From Croceicoccus mobilis (GTDB taxonomy: Bacteria > Pseudomonadota > Alphaproteobacteria > Sphingomonadales > Sphingomonadaceae), in assembly GCF_001661965.1 (NCBI RefSeq), contig NZ_LYWZ01000011.1, forward strand, positions 62,001 through 126,000: a stretch of DNA of 64,000 bases, given 5' to 3'. The notes beneath the pieces are model-generated. The model did no database searches. It had not been told where the DNA came from and worked only from the letters and a program-made list of their open reading frames with translations. Shown here in pieces: positions 56,538 through 64,000 of this stretch; within the stretch, counting starts at the first letter, position 1; each line of letters begins with the position of its first letter. The translations under genes were made by a program, and so were the position numbers.

Positions 56538-57575
56538 TCACATCGTGCGAACCGCGAAAAGATAGGCTGCCCCCGCCAGATAGACGGCAATCGCGGCCAG
56601 CGACCCCTCCCCCATCCGCAGGAACAACCGGTCGCGCCGCTCGATCAGGGCGAGGACATAGATCCCCGTCAGTGCCATCGCCAGCAATGCCGCCATCGCT
56701 TCGAAATTTCCAGCGAGAGCGAGGACCGGACCGCCGGGCGAGGCAAGGTCGATGACGAAGATGATCGCGATGTTGAACAGGTTCGACCCGAATATCTCAC
56801 CCACGGCGAGTTCATAATGCCGCTGCCGCATGGCCCCGACGATTCCGCTGAGTTCGGGAAGCGAGGTTGCGGCGGCCACGAACAGAAAGCCGACCGGCTG
56901 CTGGCCAAGACCGCTGTCGCGCGCGATGATGTCGGCCGACCAGGCAAGCAGCAGGCCGCCCAGGAGTATCACCGCCGCCAATGCTGCGATGACCGCGATC
57001 AGTTTTCGCCACGCGATCGCGGCAGGGGCGGAAGCCTCGGCCAGGTCGGGGACGACGGGGTCCACCACCAGCCACATCGGACGGCGCTCTGCCCGACTGG
57101 CAATCGCCAGCGCCCCGATGCACAGCACCAGTATTCCGCTTGACCACGGGCCGACAAAGCCCGGCCAGCCCCCCGCCCCCGCGACGATGGCCGCTGTCAC
57201 GACCACCAGCAAGAGCATGCCGAGAACCCCCTGCACCTGCACCACTGGCCGCGCCACGACCGAAGTCAGGGGCCGCTTCCCGATGATCAGGTCGGCAAAG
57301 GCGAGAAGCAGTATGTTAAAACTCGCGCTGCCAAGAATATTGTTGAGCGCGATCAGCGGCGTACCCATCGCCGACGCGCTGGTCGCGGTGGCCAGTTCGG
57401 GAAGCGACGTAATGCTTCCCAGCACCAGCAATCCTGCAAAACCATGGCCCAGGCCGGTCTTTTCGCTAAGCGCGACGACATAGCTCGGCAGCCGGGTCCC
57501 CGCGATCCAGACAAGTGCCGCCGCCCCGACAAATACGGGGACCGCGACAATCAGATCAGGAAACCCTGCCAGCAT
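56538..57575 (-). CDS. Na+/Ca2+ exchanger-family (CaCA) membrane protein
   Basis: A 345 aa membrane protein with two alpha-repeats characteristic of CaCA exchangers: VLGSITSLPELATATSASAM in the first and AAATSLPELSGIVGAM with GEIFGSNLFNIAIIF in the second. About ten hydrophobic helices are predicted. It exchanges cations across the inner membrane; Ca2+ against Na+ or H+ is likely, but specificity is not provable from sequence. Follows the usp gene on the same strand region but is transcribed separately. Confidence 0.88.
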   Translation of the reverse strand: MLAGFPDLIVAVPVFVGAAALVWIAGTRLPSYVVALSEKTGLGHGFAGLLVLGSITSLPELATATSASAMGTPLIALNNILGSASFNILLLAFADLIIGKRPLTSVVARPVVQVQGVLGMLLLVVVTAAIVAGAGGWPGFVGPWSSGILVLCIGALAIASRAERRPMWLVVDPVVPDLAEASAPAAIAWRKLIAVIAALAAVILLGGLLLAWSADIIARDSGLGQQPVGFLFVAAATSLPELSGIVGAMRQRHYELAVGEIFGSNLFNIAIIFVIDLASPGGPVLALAGNFEAMAALLAMALTGIYVLALIERRDRLFLRMGEGSLAAIAVYLAGAAYLFAVRTM

Positions 57576-57688
57576 ACGGGTCGAGACAACGCCAGATCAT
57601 CGCCATTTGCAATGGGGGGTTATACAGGGCGCGGCAGCGGCGATCTGTCCGCGCGCGGCAGAAACCCCTCCCCCGCTGGAAAGTAGGG

Positions 57689-58135
57689 TCAGGGCTGTAG
57701 CCGCGCACGCGCTTCACGCTCGATCGTGGTCAATTCCTCGATCGTCTGCTCCAGCGCCTTGCGCTGCTCCTCCAGCTCGTCCAGCCGTTCGCGAACGCGT
57801 TCGGCCAGCCGTTCCATCTGTTCCTGGTGATTGGGGTCGGCATCGTAGAGGTCGAGGAACTCCTTGATCTCCCTGATCGAAAAGCCAAGCCGCTTGCCGC
57901 GAAGGATCAGCTGCATGCGCCCGATCTCGCGCTTGGTATAGACGCGGGTGGTGCCGACCCGTTCGGGCTTGATCAGCCCTTCCTTTTCGTAAAAGCGCAG
58001 CGCGCGCAGGGTCACGCCGAGCTGGCTGGCGACTTCCTGGATACCCAGCATAGCCTTGCCATTGCCGGAAGCCTGGTCGCCTTCCCCTTCCCCGCTATCA
58101 TTGCGCGGGCTGAAACCTGTGTCTTCCATCGTCAC
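57689..58135 (-). CDS. MerR family transcriptional regulator
   Basis: A 148 aa regulator. A flexible acidic N-terminus (about 28 residues) precedes the HTH (LGIQEVASQLGVTLRALRFY, then EKEGLIKPERVG) and a MerR-type wing. A long coiled-coil dimerisation helix follows (QEQMERLAERVRERLDELEE). No cysteine effector-binding motif is seen. GTG at 58135 has GGAAG 5 nt upstream; ATG 58129 is an alternative. It lies downstream of fadD on the same strand, so it is probably the regulator of the fatty acid genes. Confidence 0.9.
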   Translation of the reverse strand: MTMEDTGFSPRNDSGEGEGDQASGNGKAMLGIQEVASQLGVTLRALRFYEKEGLIKPERVGTTRVYTKREIGRMQLILRGKRLGFSIREIKEFLDLYDADPNHQEQMERLAERVRERLDELEEQRKALEQTIEELTTIEREARARLQP

Positions 58136-58203
58136 GTCAGCTTCCGTCCGTTCCCCGCGCGCCCGATCCCTTGCGCGGCGCGATCAGACTGGCATGCAGT
58201 CCC

Positions 58204-59868
58204 CTATGAAGCGAGCCTTTTATGCTCTTCTTCGACAAGCTCTTTCTTGGATAGCTTGCCAATCATGGTCTTGGGCAGGCTCTCGCGGATCTCAAACTCT
58301 CGCGGCATCTCGATCTTGCTCAGCCGTTCCTTCAGGAAAGCCTGCAATTCCTCGACCGTCAGCGTCTCGCCTTCGCGGGGGGCGACGAAGAGCTTTGGCG
58401 ACTGGCCGCGATAAGGATCGTCGATGCCGATGGCGACCGCTTCCATTACCGCCGGATGGTGGTAGGCCGCATCCTCGATGACGCGGGGATAGACGTTATA
58501 GCCGCCGCAGAAGATAACGTCCTTTATCCGGTCAACGATGAAGAGATAGCCGTCTTCATCGAGATAGCCGATGTCGCCGGTGCGCAGCGCGCCATCGACG
58601 AAGACATCGCGGGTATCGTCAGGCCGGTTCCAGTACCCCTTCATCACCTGCGGGCCGCGCGCGCAGATTTCGCCGCGCTGGCCCTGCGGCATCAGCGTTT
58701 CAGGGTTATCGGGATCGCGGATCTCGATGATCGTGCCCGGAAAGGCCGGACCGCAGCTGTTGTCCTTTATCAGCCCGTCGATGGGGTTGCAGGTGATGAT
58801 CGGCGCGGTTTCCGAAAGGCCATAGCCTTCCACCACGCGGGCGCCGGTGTTTGCCTCGAAAGCCTCACGCACTTCCAGCGGCAGCGGCGCGCCGCCCGAT
58901 ATGCAGGCGTGGACATTGGAGAGATCGGGAATCCGCTCCTTTTCCAGCGCATTCAACGCGATATAGATCGTGGGCACGCCGAAGAACTGCGTCGGCGGCT
59001 TGCGCTTGATGGTGCCGAGCACCTGCTCCATGTCGAATTTCGGCAGGAGGACCATCTCCGCTCCGATCTCGATGGTGTAGTTGAGCACCGTCGTCAAAGC
59101 GAAGACATGGAACATGGGGAGCACGCCCAGCGTCCGCTCCTGCCTGGATCCGCAGCCGCCGGTATGGATCAGCATCTGCTCGCTGTTGGCGGCCAGATTG
59201 CCATGGGTCAGCATCGCGCCCTTGGGCACGCCGGTCGTGCCACCGGTATATTGCAGCACGGCCACGTCGTCGGGCCTGCGATCGACATGATCGGGGTAGA
59301 GCGAGCTGGCGAGCAGCTGCTTCATCCGAAGATGCAGGCCCTCTTCGCGGATCTTCGCCTTGTCGCGGCGTTTGAACAGTTCGAAACCCACGCCCTGAAG
59401 CCATGGCAGCATGTCGCGCATCGGGCACAGCACGATTTTCTCTACGCCAGAGGCGCGGGCGACATTTTCGACCTTGTCGTGAATCATGGCGAGATCGGGC
59501 ACCGCCATGAAGCGCGTGCCCGAATCCCGGATCTGATGAGTAAGCTCGCTTTCCGTATAGAGCGGGTTGAAATTGACGATGACCGCCCCTGCTTTTAGCG
59601 CCGCGAAATAGAGCACGACGAAATAGGGGCAGTTGGGGAGGCACAGGCCAAACCGGTCGCCCGGCTTCAACCCCGCATCCTGAAGCCCGCGTGCCGCGCG
59701 GGTGACGAGATCGCCGATCTGGGAATAGGTCCATGTCCTTCCCAGGAAGTCGATCGCGGTCCTTTCGGGCCAGCGCTCGACCGCCCGGTCGAGGAGGTCG
59801 GTGATGAGCCGCTCATGCACGAGCGGCCCATCGGTCAATTTCTGCGTCTCTCCCCCGCTGTGCGGCAC
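58204..59868 (-). CDS. fadD: Long-chain fatty acid--CoA ligase (AMP-forming)
   Basis: A 554 aa acyl-CoA synthetase activating fatty acids as acyl-adenylates and then CoA thioesters. The AMP-binding core is YTGGTTGVPKGAMLTHGN. The FACS signature includes GYNVYPRVIEDAAYHHPAV and RTGDIGYLDEDGYLF, and the C-terminal catalytic Lys lies in LPKTMIGKLSKKEL. GTG at 59868 follows a GGAGG site. It lies 17 nt after fadL and probably shares its mRNA. Confidence 0.95.
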   Translation of the reverse strand: MPHSGGETQKLTDGPLVHERLITDLLDRAVERWPERTAIDFLGRTWTYSQIGDLVTRAARGLQDAGLKPGDRFGLCLPNCPYFVVLYFAALKAGAVIVNFNPLYTESELTHQIRDSGTRFMAVPDLAMIHDKVENVARASGVEKIVLCPMRDMLPWLQGVGFELFKRRDKAKIREEGLHLRMKQLLASSLYPDHVDRRPDDVAVLQYTGGTTGVPKGAMLTHGNLAANSEQMLIHTGGCGSRQERTLGVLPMFHVFALTTVLNYTIEIGAEMVLLPKFDMEQVLGTIKRKPPTQFFGVPTIYIALNALEKERIPDLSNVHACISGGAPLPLEVREAFEANTGARVVEGYGLSETAPIITCNPIDGLIKDNSCGPAFPGTIIEIRDPDNPETLMPQGQRGEICARGPQVMKGYWNRPDDTRDVFVDGALRTGDIGYLDEDGYLFIVDRIKDVIFCGGYNVYPRVIEDAAYHHPAVMEAVAIGIDDPYRGQSPKLFVAPREGETLTVEELQAFLKERLSKIEMPREFEIRESLPKTMIGKLSKKELVEEEHKRLAS

Positions 59869-59885
59869 GTGACTATCCTCCCCAA

Positions 59886-61184
59886 TCAGAACTTGAAGCG
59901 ACCGCCAAGCGAGAAGACCATCGCGCTGGCATTGCGGACCTCGCCGTCGACGAGGATCGGTGTCTGCGCCCCAGTCCCGGCATAGGCTGCCGTGGTGCGG
60001 TTGATCGGAGCATCCTTGAAGGCGATATAGTTGAACGCCGCATCCACGGTGAAACCGGGCGAAACGGCGTAGCTGGTGCCTGCCGCGAAGTTCCAGCGAT
60101 TGGAATCGGGCACACGGGCGTCGCGCTCGTCATTGCGGGTCGGTGTCTGGTCATGCTGAATGCCGCCGCGGACGGTCCACTTCGGCGAAACGGCGTAATC
60201 GAAACCGCCGGCAAAGCTCCAGGTATCCCGATAGTTTTCGGGAATCGCAGCGTTGATCGGATCGCCAAGGCGGATCGCGTCGAATTCCGACCAGCCGAAA
60301 CGAACGGCCTGCGCGTTCAGCGTCAGCCGCGGGGTGACCGCGACGCGTGCACCCACGCTCGCCTGCCACGGAGTGCTGAAGGTCGCGTTGGTCTTGATCT
60401 CGCCATTCTGTGTATCGAGCGGCGCCACCAGCCCCGTCGTAGTCAGGGTACCCGACAAATCATGGTCGATCGCCGATTTGTAGGCCGCGCCCAACGTAAC
60501 CGGGCCGGAGCGATACTGCATGCCCGCCGACCATCCGATGTCCCAGCCATTGCCCTTCAGCTCCTGATGCCCGTCAGGCAGCAGCGGCGACAGGTTCGGC
60601 AGCGCGTTCGAAAGCGAAGCATCGGCATATTCGATGTTGAGCGCCGCGCCGACCGACAGTTCCGGCGTGATCATGTAGGCGACCGAAGGCTGGATGTCAT
60701 AGGTGCGCAGCTTGGTCTTGTCCGCGGTATAGCGGACCCAGCTGTCGGCATCGTAATTTGTGGTGAAGCTGTAGGGCGAGGTCACGGCTAGGCCGACCGA
60801 CAGGCGCTCGTTAATAGGCGCTGCGATCGCGCCCGAGGGGAGCACGCCGTTCTCGATCGGATCGGCGCTGCTCTGCTGGCCGCCCACCGGCGCCGGTTCC
60901 TGCGCGGGGCGCACGATCAGCGTATTGATATTCTCGATATCGCCCTTGGGCCGGATCGCGCTGATGGCGAAGTGCCCCTCGATCTCATCCAGACCGCCGA
61001 TGGCGGCGGGGTTCCACCATAGCGAAGGCGCGCCAGTATCGGCGACCTCGCCCGAAAAGGCACGACCTGCGCCGCGCACGGACTGTTCCTGCAGATAGAA
61101 ACCGCCTGCGTGGGCGGCAGTGGGAAGGCCGATGCCGGCGGCAAGGGCGGAAATTGCGACAAAGTTTTTCAGGCCGTGATGCAC
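59886..61184 (-). CDS. fadL: FadL family long-chain fatty acid outer membrane porin, copy 2
   Basis: A 432 aa outer membrane beta-barrel. The N-terminal signal peptide (HHGLKNFVAISALAAGIGLP) leads to AHAGGFYLQEQSVRGAGRAF and FSGEVADTGAPSLWWNPAAI, canonical FadL hatch-domain sequence. The C-terminus has FSLGGRFKF, a terminal aromatic residue for BAM. The GTG start at 61184 has a GGAGAG site, giving a better fit than the longer ATG frame. The gene precedes fadD on the same strand, strongly tying it to fatty acid import. Confidence 0.92.
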   Translation of the reverse strand: MHHGLKNFVAISALAAGIGLPTAAHAGGFYLQEQSVRGAGRAFSGEVADTGAPSLWWNPAAIGGLDEIEGHFAISAIRPKGDIENINTLIVRPAQEPAPVGGQQSSADPIENGVLPSGAIAAPINERLSVGLAVTSPYSFTTNYDADSWVRYTADKTKLRTYDIQPSVAYMITPELSVGAALNIEYADASLSNALPNLSPLLPDGHQELKGNGWDIGWSAGMQYRSGPVTLGAAYKSAIDHDLSGTLTTTGLVAPLDTQNGEIKTNATFSTPWQASVGARVAVTPRLTLNAQAVRFGWSEFDAIRLGDPINAAIPENYRDTWSFAGGFDYAVSPKWTVRGGIQHDQTPTRNDERDARVPDSNRWNFAAGTSYAVSPGFTVDAAFNYIAFKDAPINRTTAAYAGTGAQTPILVDGEVRNASAMVFSLGGRFKF

Positions 61185-61231
61185 TGAACTCTCTCCAAAA
61201 AATTCTGTTGTTCTTATGGGTTGAACGCTCT

Positions 61232-61636
61232 TCAGCGGATGCGGGTCCATTCCTGCGTCTTGCACAGCGGCCATACGATGCACCCCTTGAGCTTGAGGTG
61301 ATCCTTGTCCTCCAGCGTGACCGTCGCCTTGTAGGTGCCGCCGTCCTGGGCGTTATAGATCGTGCCACCCGACCAGCTGTTCTTCTTCCAGTCGAAGCCC
61401 TTGAGTATGGTGAGGTTCATGAGGCGGCGATTGCGCAGCGCCTCGTCCTTGTTGTTTTGATCCGTCAGTTGCGGGTTGCTCTTGAGCCCCTCGGAGGAGA
61501 CGAGCTTTCCGCAGATGGATTCACCGCAGCGCGTGATCTCGACAACGCCACCGCGGCTTTCGGTTTTCCAGCGCCCGATGACGTCATTGGCGCCCAGCGC
61601 GGGGCCAGCTGCCAGCAGGGCAAGCATGATGGACAT
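61232..61636 (-). CDS. DUF2147 domain exported protein
   Basis: A 134 aa protein with a signal peptide (MSIMLALLAAGPALGA) and the DUF2147 pattern: DVIGRWKTESRGGVVEITRC, ICGKLV, WSGGTIYNAQDGGTYKATV and LKGCIVWPLCKTQEWTRI. Periplasmic, with four cysteines likely in disulfides. Known DUF2147 proteins sit near fatty acid catabolism or envelope genes but have no established activity. First gene of the fadL-fadD-merR operon, 47 nt before fadL. Confidence 0.88.
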   Translation of the reverse strand: MSIMLALLAAGPALGANDVIGRWKTESRGGVVEITRCGESICGKLVSSEGLKSNPQLTDQNNKDEALRNRRLMNLTILKGFDWKKNSWSGGTIYNAQDGGTYKATVTLEDKDHLKLKGCIVWPLCKTQEWTRIR

Positions 61637-61732
61637 GAAATTCCTCTCCTTTCGCGCGCCGTCTTTTCGTGCGTCGCATGGGGGACGGTTCGGCGAAGGA
61701 AGTGCCGATTCGACCCACGCTCAAAATCAAGA

Positions 61733-61746
61733 TGACCTATAGGTTA
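61733..61746 (-). promoter_or_regulatory. Candidate MerR operator 1, promoter of DUF2147-fadL-fadD
   Basis: On the minus strand: TTGAC, then TAACCTATAGGTCA, then TCTTGATTTT. The palindrome TGACCTATAGGTTA lies between a -35-like TTGACT and a -10-like GATTTT with 17 nt spacing, the place MerR regulators bind. It lies 97 nt upstream of the DUF2147 start. Confidence 0.45.
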
Positions 61747-61867
61747 GTCAAGCGCTCATTGCGTCACCGTGGTCTCTTAATCGTTCCGGCTGCACGATCC
61801 GGCGCAAATTCAAGCGCAACCCAAGTGCGCTTCGCTCGTTGGGATAATAGAACGCTTCAACACCGCT

Positions 61868-61881
61868 TGACGTATAGGTCA
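61868..61881 (+). promoter_or_regulatory. Candidate MerR operator 2, promoter of thiolase-HAD operon
   Basis: TGACGTATAGGTCA overlaps the TTGAC hexamer of a plus-strand promoter; a poor -10 (TACCTT) follows 16 nt after it. It shares TATAGGTCAT with site 1 and sits 59 nt upstream of the thiolase start. Confidence 0.45.
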
Positions 61882-61940
61882 TTTGGAATACCTTAAGGGA
61901 AATAACTGATTCCCGAGCTGAACCGGAGAGGTCCATATTC

Positions 61941-63074
61941 ATGCGTAATGTCGTCATCGCGGGTTATGCCCGTTCACCCTTCACCCTTGCAGGCAAGGGC
62001 GCGCTTGCGCGGGTCCGACCCGATGATCTTGCTGCCCAGACCATTCGCGGCCTTGTCGATCGCACCGGCGTGAAAGCCGAAACCGTCGAGGATATCGTGA
62101 TGGGATGCGCCTTTCCCGAGGGTGAGCAGGGCTTCAACATTGCACGCCTTGTCGGCCTGCTGGCCGATCTGCCGCTTTCGGTCGGCGGCATGACCGTGAA
62201 CCGTTTCTGCGGTTCGTCGATGAGCGCGATCCATTACGCCGCAGGGCAGATTCAGCTGGGCGCGGGCGAAGCCTTCATCTGCGCCGGGATCGAGAGCATG
62301 AGCCGCGTGCCAATGACCGGCTTCAACCCGATGCCGAATCCGAAACTTGCCGAAAAGAGCGCCGCTTACATGAGCATGGGCGAGACGGCGGAAAACGTGG
62401 CGAAGCAATACGAGATCAGCCGGGAGGCGCAGGAAGCCTTCGCCGTTAAGAGCCAGGAAAAGGCCGCGGCAGCCGTGGCCGCCGGTCACTTCGATGACGA
62501 GATTATCCCAATCAAGACCAAGGACGGCGTTGTCGACAAGGACGGCACTCCTCGCCCCGGCACAACGGCGGAAACGCTGGCCGGGTTGAAGCCGGCCTTC
62601 GATGCCGCCGGGACGGTAACGGCAGGTACCGCCTCCCCCCTCACCGATGGCGCCAGCGCTGTTCTGGTGACGAGCGAGGACTACGCCAAGGAGCAAGGTC
62701 TCACCATCTATGCGCGCATCAAGTCGGTCGCGATTTCGGGCTGCGAACCTTCGGTCATGGGCCTTGGCCCGATCCAGTCGAGCCGCAAGGCCCTGGAGCG
62801 CGCCGGGATCACCGCCGACCAGCTTGACGTGGTCGAATTGAACGAGGCTTTTTCCAGCCAGTCGCTGGCATCGATCCGCGACCTTGGCCTTGATGTAGCG
62901 AAGATCAACATCGACGGCGGCGCCATCGCGATCGGCCACCCGCTTGGCGCGACCGGTGCGCGCATCGTCGGCAAGGCCGCATCGCTGCTGAGGCGCGAGG
63001 GCGGGAAATATGCTCTCGCCACTCAGTGCATCGGCGGCGGTCAGGGCATCGCCACGGTACTGGAGGCTGTGTAA
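61941..63074 (+). CDS. fadA: Acetyl-CoA acyltransferase (thiolase, FadA type)
   Basis: A 377 aa thiolase for the last step of beta-oxidation. The nucleophilic Cys is C90 in VNRFCGSSMSAIHYA. The catalytic His and Cys near the C-terminus are in AIAIGHPLGATGAR and ATQCIGGGQG. The ribosome binding site is CCGGAGAGG. It shares one base with the next gene (TAATG). The chain length preferred is unknown. Confidence 0.95.
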   Translation: MRNVVIAGYARSPFTLAGKGALARVRPDDLAAQTIRGLVDRTGVKAETVEDIVMGCAFPEGEQGFNIARLVGLLADLPLSVGGMTVNRFCGSSMSAIHYAAGQIQLGAGEAFICAGIESMSRVPMTGFNPMPNPKLAEKSAAYMSMGETAENVAKQYEISREAQEAFAVKSQEKAAAAVAAGHFDDEIIPIKTKDGVVDKDGTPRPGTTAETLAGLKPAFDAAGTVTAGTASPLTDGASAVLVTSEDYAKEQGLTIYARIKSVAISGCEPSVMGLGPIQSSRKALERAGITADQLDVVELNEAFSSQSLASIRDLGLDVAKINIDGGAIAIGHPLGATGARIVGKAASLLRREGGKYALATQCIGGGQGIATVLEAV

Positions 63075-64000
63075 TGACTGACGCAATCCAGAAAGTCTGC
63101 GTGATCGGCGCGGGCACGATGGGTGCGGGCATTGCGGCGCAGGTTGCCAATGCCGGCATCCCGGTGCTGCTGCTAGACATCCTGCCCAAGGAAGGTTCCG
63201 ACCGCGATGCAGTAGCCAAGGGCGCGGTCGCAAAAATGCTCAAGACCGACCCCGCTCCCTTCATGTCGAAGCAGGCGGCCAAGCTGGTCGAGACCGGCAA
63301 TATCGACGATCATTTGTCCCGCGTAGCCGAATGCGACTGGGTGATCGAGGCGATTGTCGAAAGGCTCGATATCAAGCAGTCGCTTTATGCGAAGCTGGAA
63401 GAGCTGAAGCGCCCCGGCACGGCGGTGTCGTCGAACACGTCCACGATCCCGCTCGAAAAGCTGGTCGAGGGCCGCAGCGAACAGTTCCGCAGCGACTTCC
63501 TCATCACGCATTTCTTCAATCCGCCGCGCTATATGCGGCTGATCGAAATCGTGCGTGGGCCGCACACCGACAGCGCCGTTGCTGACAGGGTCGAGGATTT
63601 CGTCGACCGCAAGCTCGGCAAGCGCGTCGTGCCGACCAAGGACACACCCGGCTTCATCGCCAATCGCATCGGCACATACTGGCTGGCGGTGGCGATCAAT
63701 GCGGCGATGGACCAGGGCCTGACCATCGAGGAAGCCGATCAGATCGGCGGGCGTCCGATGGGCATTCCCAAGACCGGCATTTTCGGCCTCATCGACCTTG
63801 TCGGTGTCGATTTGATGCCGCTGCTCTCGCAGAGCCTCACGCAGAATCTTCCGGAGGGCGACCCTTATTTCGACACGGTGCGCGACCTGCCGCTGATCGA
63901 CCGGATGATCGCCGAGGGCCGCACGGGCCGCAAGGCCGGGTCGGGCTTCTACGCCTTCGACAAAAAGACGCGAACGAAGCGCGGCATCGACCTCAACACC
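63074..64000 (+). CDS. 3-hydroxyacyl-CoA dehydrogenase, probably FadB-type (C-terminus beyond window)
   Basis: 309 codons of an incomplete gene. It starts MTDAIQKVCVIGAGTMGAGI, an NAD-binding Rossmann loop. It has the conserved SSNTSTIPL and HFFNPPRYM motifs of the 3-hydroxyacyl-CoA dehydrogenase active site. Length and order suggest a larger multifunctional enzyme in which the hydratase part may follow. The preceding thiolase stop overlaps its ATG by one nucleotide. Downstream continuation was not visible. Confidence 0.9.
   Translation, partial: MTDAIQKVCVIGAGTMGAGIAAQVANAGIPVLLLDILPKEGSDRDAVAKGAVAKMLKTDPAPFMSKQAAKLVETGNIDDHLSRVAECDWVIEAIVERLDIKQSLYAKLEELKRPGTAVSSNTSTIPLEKLVEGRSEQFRSDFLITHFFNPPRYMRLIEIVRGPHTDSAVADRVEDFVDRKLGKRVVPTKDTPGFIANRIGTYWLAVAINAAMDQGLTIEEADQIGGRPMGIPKTGIFGLIDLVGVDLMPLLSQSLTQNLPEGDPYFDTVRDLPLIDRMIAEGRTGRKAGSGFYAFDKKTRTKRGIDLNT

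Larger units (their letters stand above)
61637..61940. promoter_or_regulatory. 304 nt divergent regulatory region between DUF2147-fadL and thiolase
   Basis: No gene. It contains two copies of the palindrome TGAC(C/G)TATAGGT(T/C)A at 61733-61746 and 61868-61881. Each sits next to a TTGAC hexamer facing the downstream operon. A short reading frame here on the minus strand (61748-61957) overlaps the thiolase start and is not credible. Confidence 0.6.

Noticed and set aside
61748-61957. 69-codon minus-strand ORF in the divergent regulatory region
   Set aside because: Overlaps the thiolase start and one operator, no matching family, likely chance.

Overview
The window looks like a chromosomal segment of a sphingomonad alphaproteobacterium, most likely the Erythrobacteraceae/Croceicoccus/Altererythrobacter group. 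The grounds are the high GC, the alphaproteobacterial order ispDF-dusB-ntrBC-ntrYX-hfq-hflX-mazG, an Hfq with two Sm domains in one chain, tandem TraB/GumN genes, and FadL/beta-oxidation genes. This placement is inference; no 16S or other taxonomic marker is present. No insertion sequence, prophage, integrase or CRISPR array was seen. Coding is dense, with many 1-4 nt start/stop overlaps.

Layout. 1-2119 (-): mreB-mreC-mreD cell-shape operon, with mreD cut by the window edge. 2344-4746 (+): mutL and a small lipoprotein. 4765-11157 (-): DUF1206 membrane protein, ychF, then a tightly coupled chain rplY-pth-GNAT-(38 aa ORF)-VOC-(29 aa ORF), and two TraB/GumN paralogues. 11361-17184 (+): glyQS and ppdK. 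17214-26489: methyltransferase, comF, hisI, acyl-CoA dehydrogenase, cysK/MFS/carbonic anhydrase, lipA-coq10 and cinA. 26544-38238: ispDF facing the nitrogen regulation block dusB-ntrB-ntrC-ntrY-ntrX, then tandem-domain hfq, hflX and mazG. 38297-45492 (-): a housekeeping operon mltB-dac-tmk-holB-metG-tatD-MBL hydrolase-small membrane ORF. 45644: tRNA-Ser(UGA). 45759-49443: DUF5671 protein, a phasin-like protein, trmL and a FadL porin.

49444-57575 is the most unusual part. An erythromycin-esterase-like protein, an alpha/beta hydrolase and a phosphoribosyltransferase form one coupled operon. They are followed by a sensor kinase whose third PAS domain keeps the FixL haem residues (H341, R347, H355, R361) and by a FixJ-type regulator. 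A tandem universal stress protein and a Na+/Ca2+-exchanger family protein follow on the other strand. I read this as an oxygen-responsive stress or dormancy module, analogous in content to the mycobacterial DosR set. The esterase operon has an unusual leader: an 18-codon ORF with a strong ribosome binding site, a terminator-like nested hairpin, and a CCUCCUCCC tract able to mask the esterase ribosome binding site.

57689-64000 is a fatty-acid uptake and degradation locus. DUF2147-fadL-fadD-merR run on the minus strand, and thiolase and 3-hydroxyacyl-CoA dehydrogenase run divergently on the plus strand. The divergent region carries two copies of a palindrome, TGAC(C/G)TATAGGT(T/C)A, one before each operon; I propose these as operators of the MerR protein. 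Other points: two genes (hflX and the second traB) appear to begin at CTG, and three small membrane-type ORFs are translationally coupled to their neighbours.
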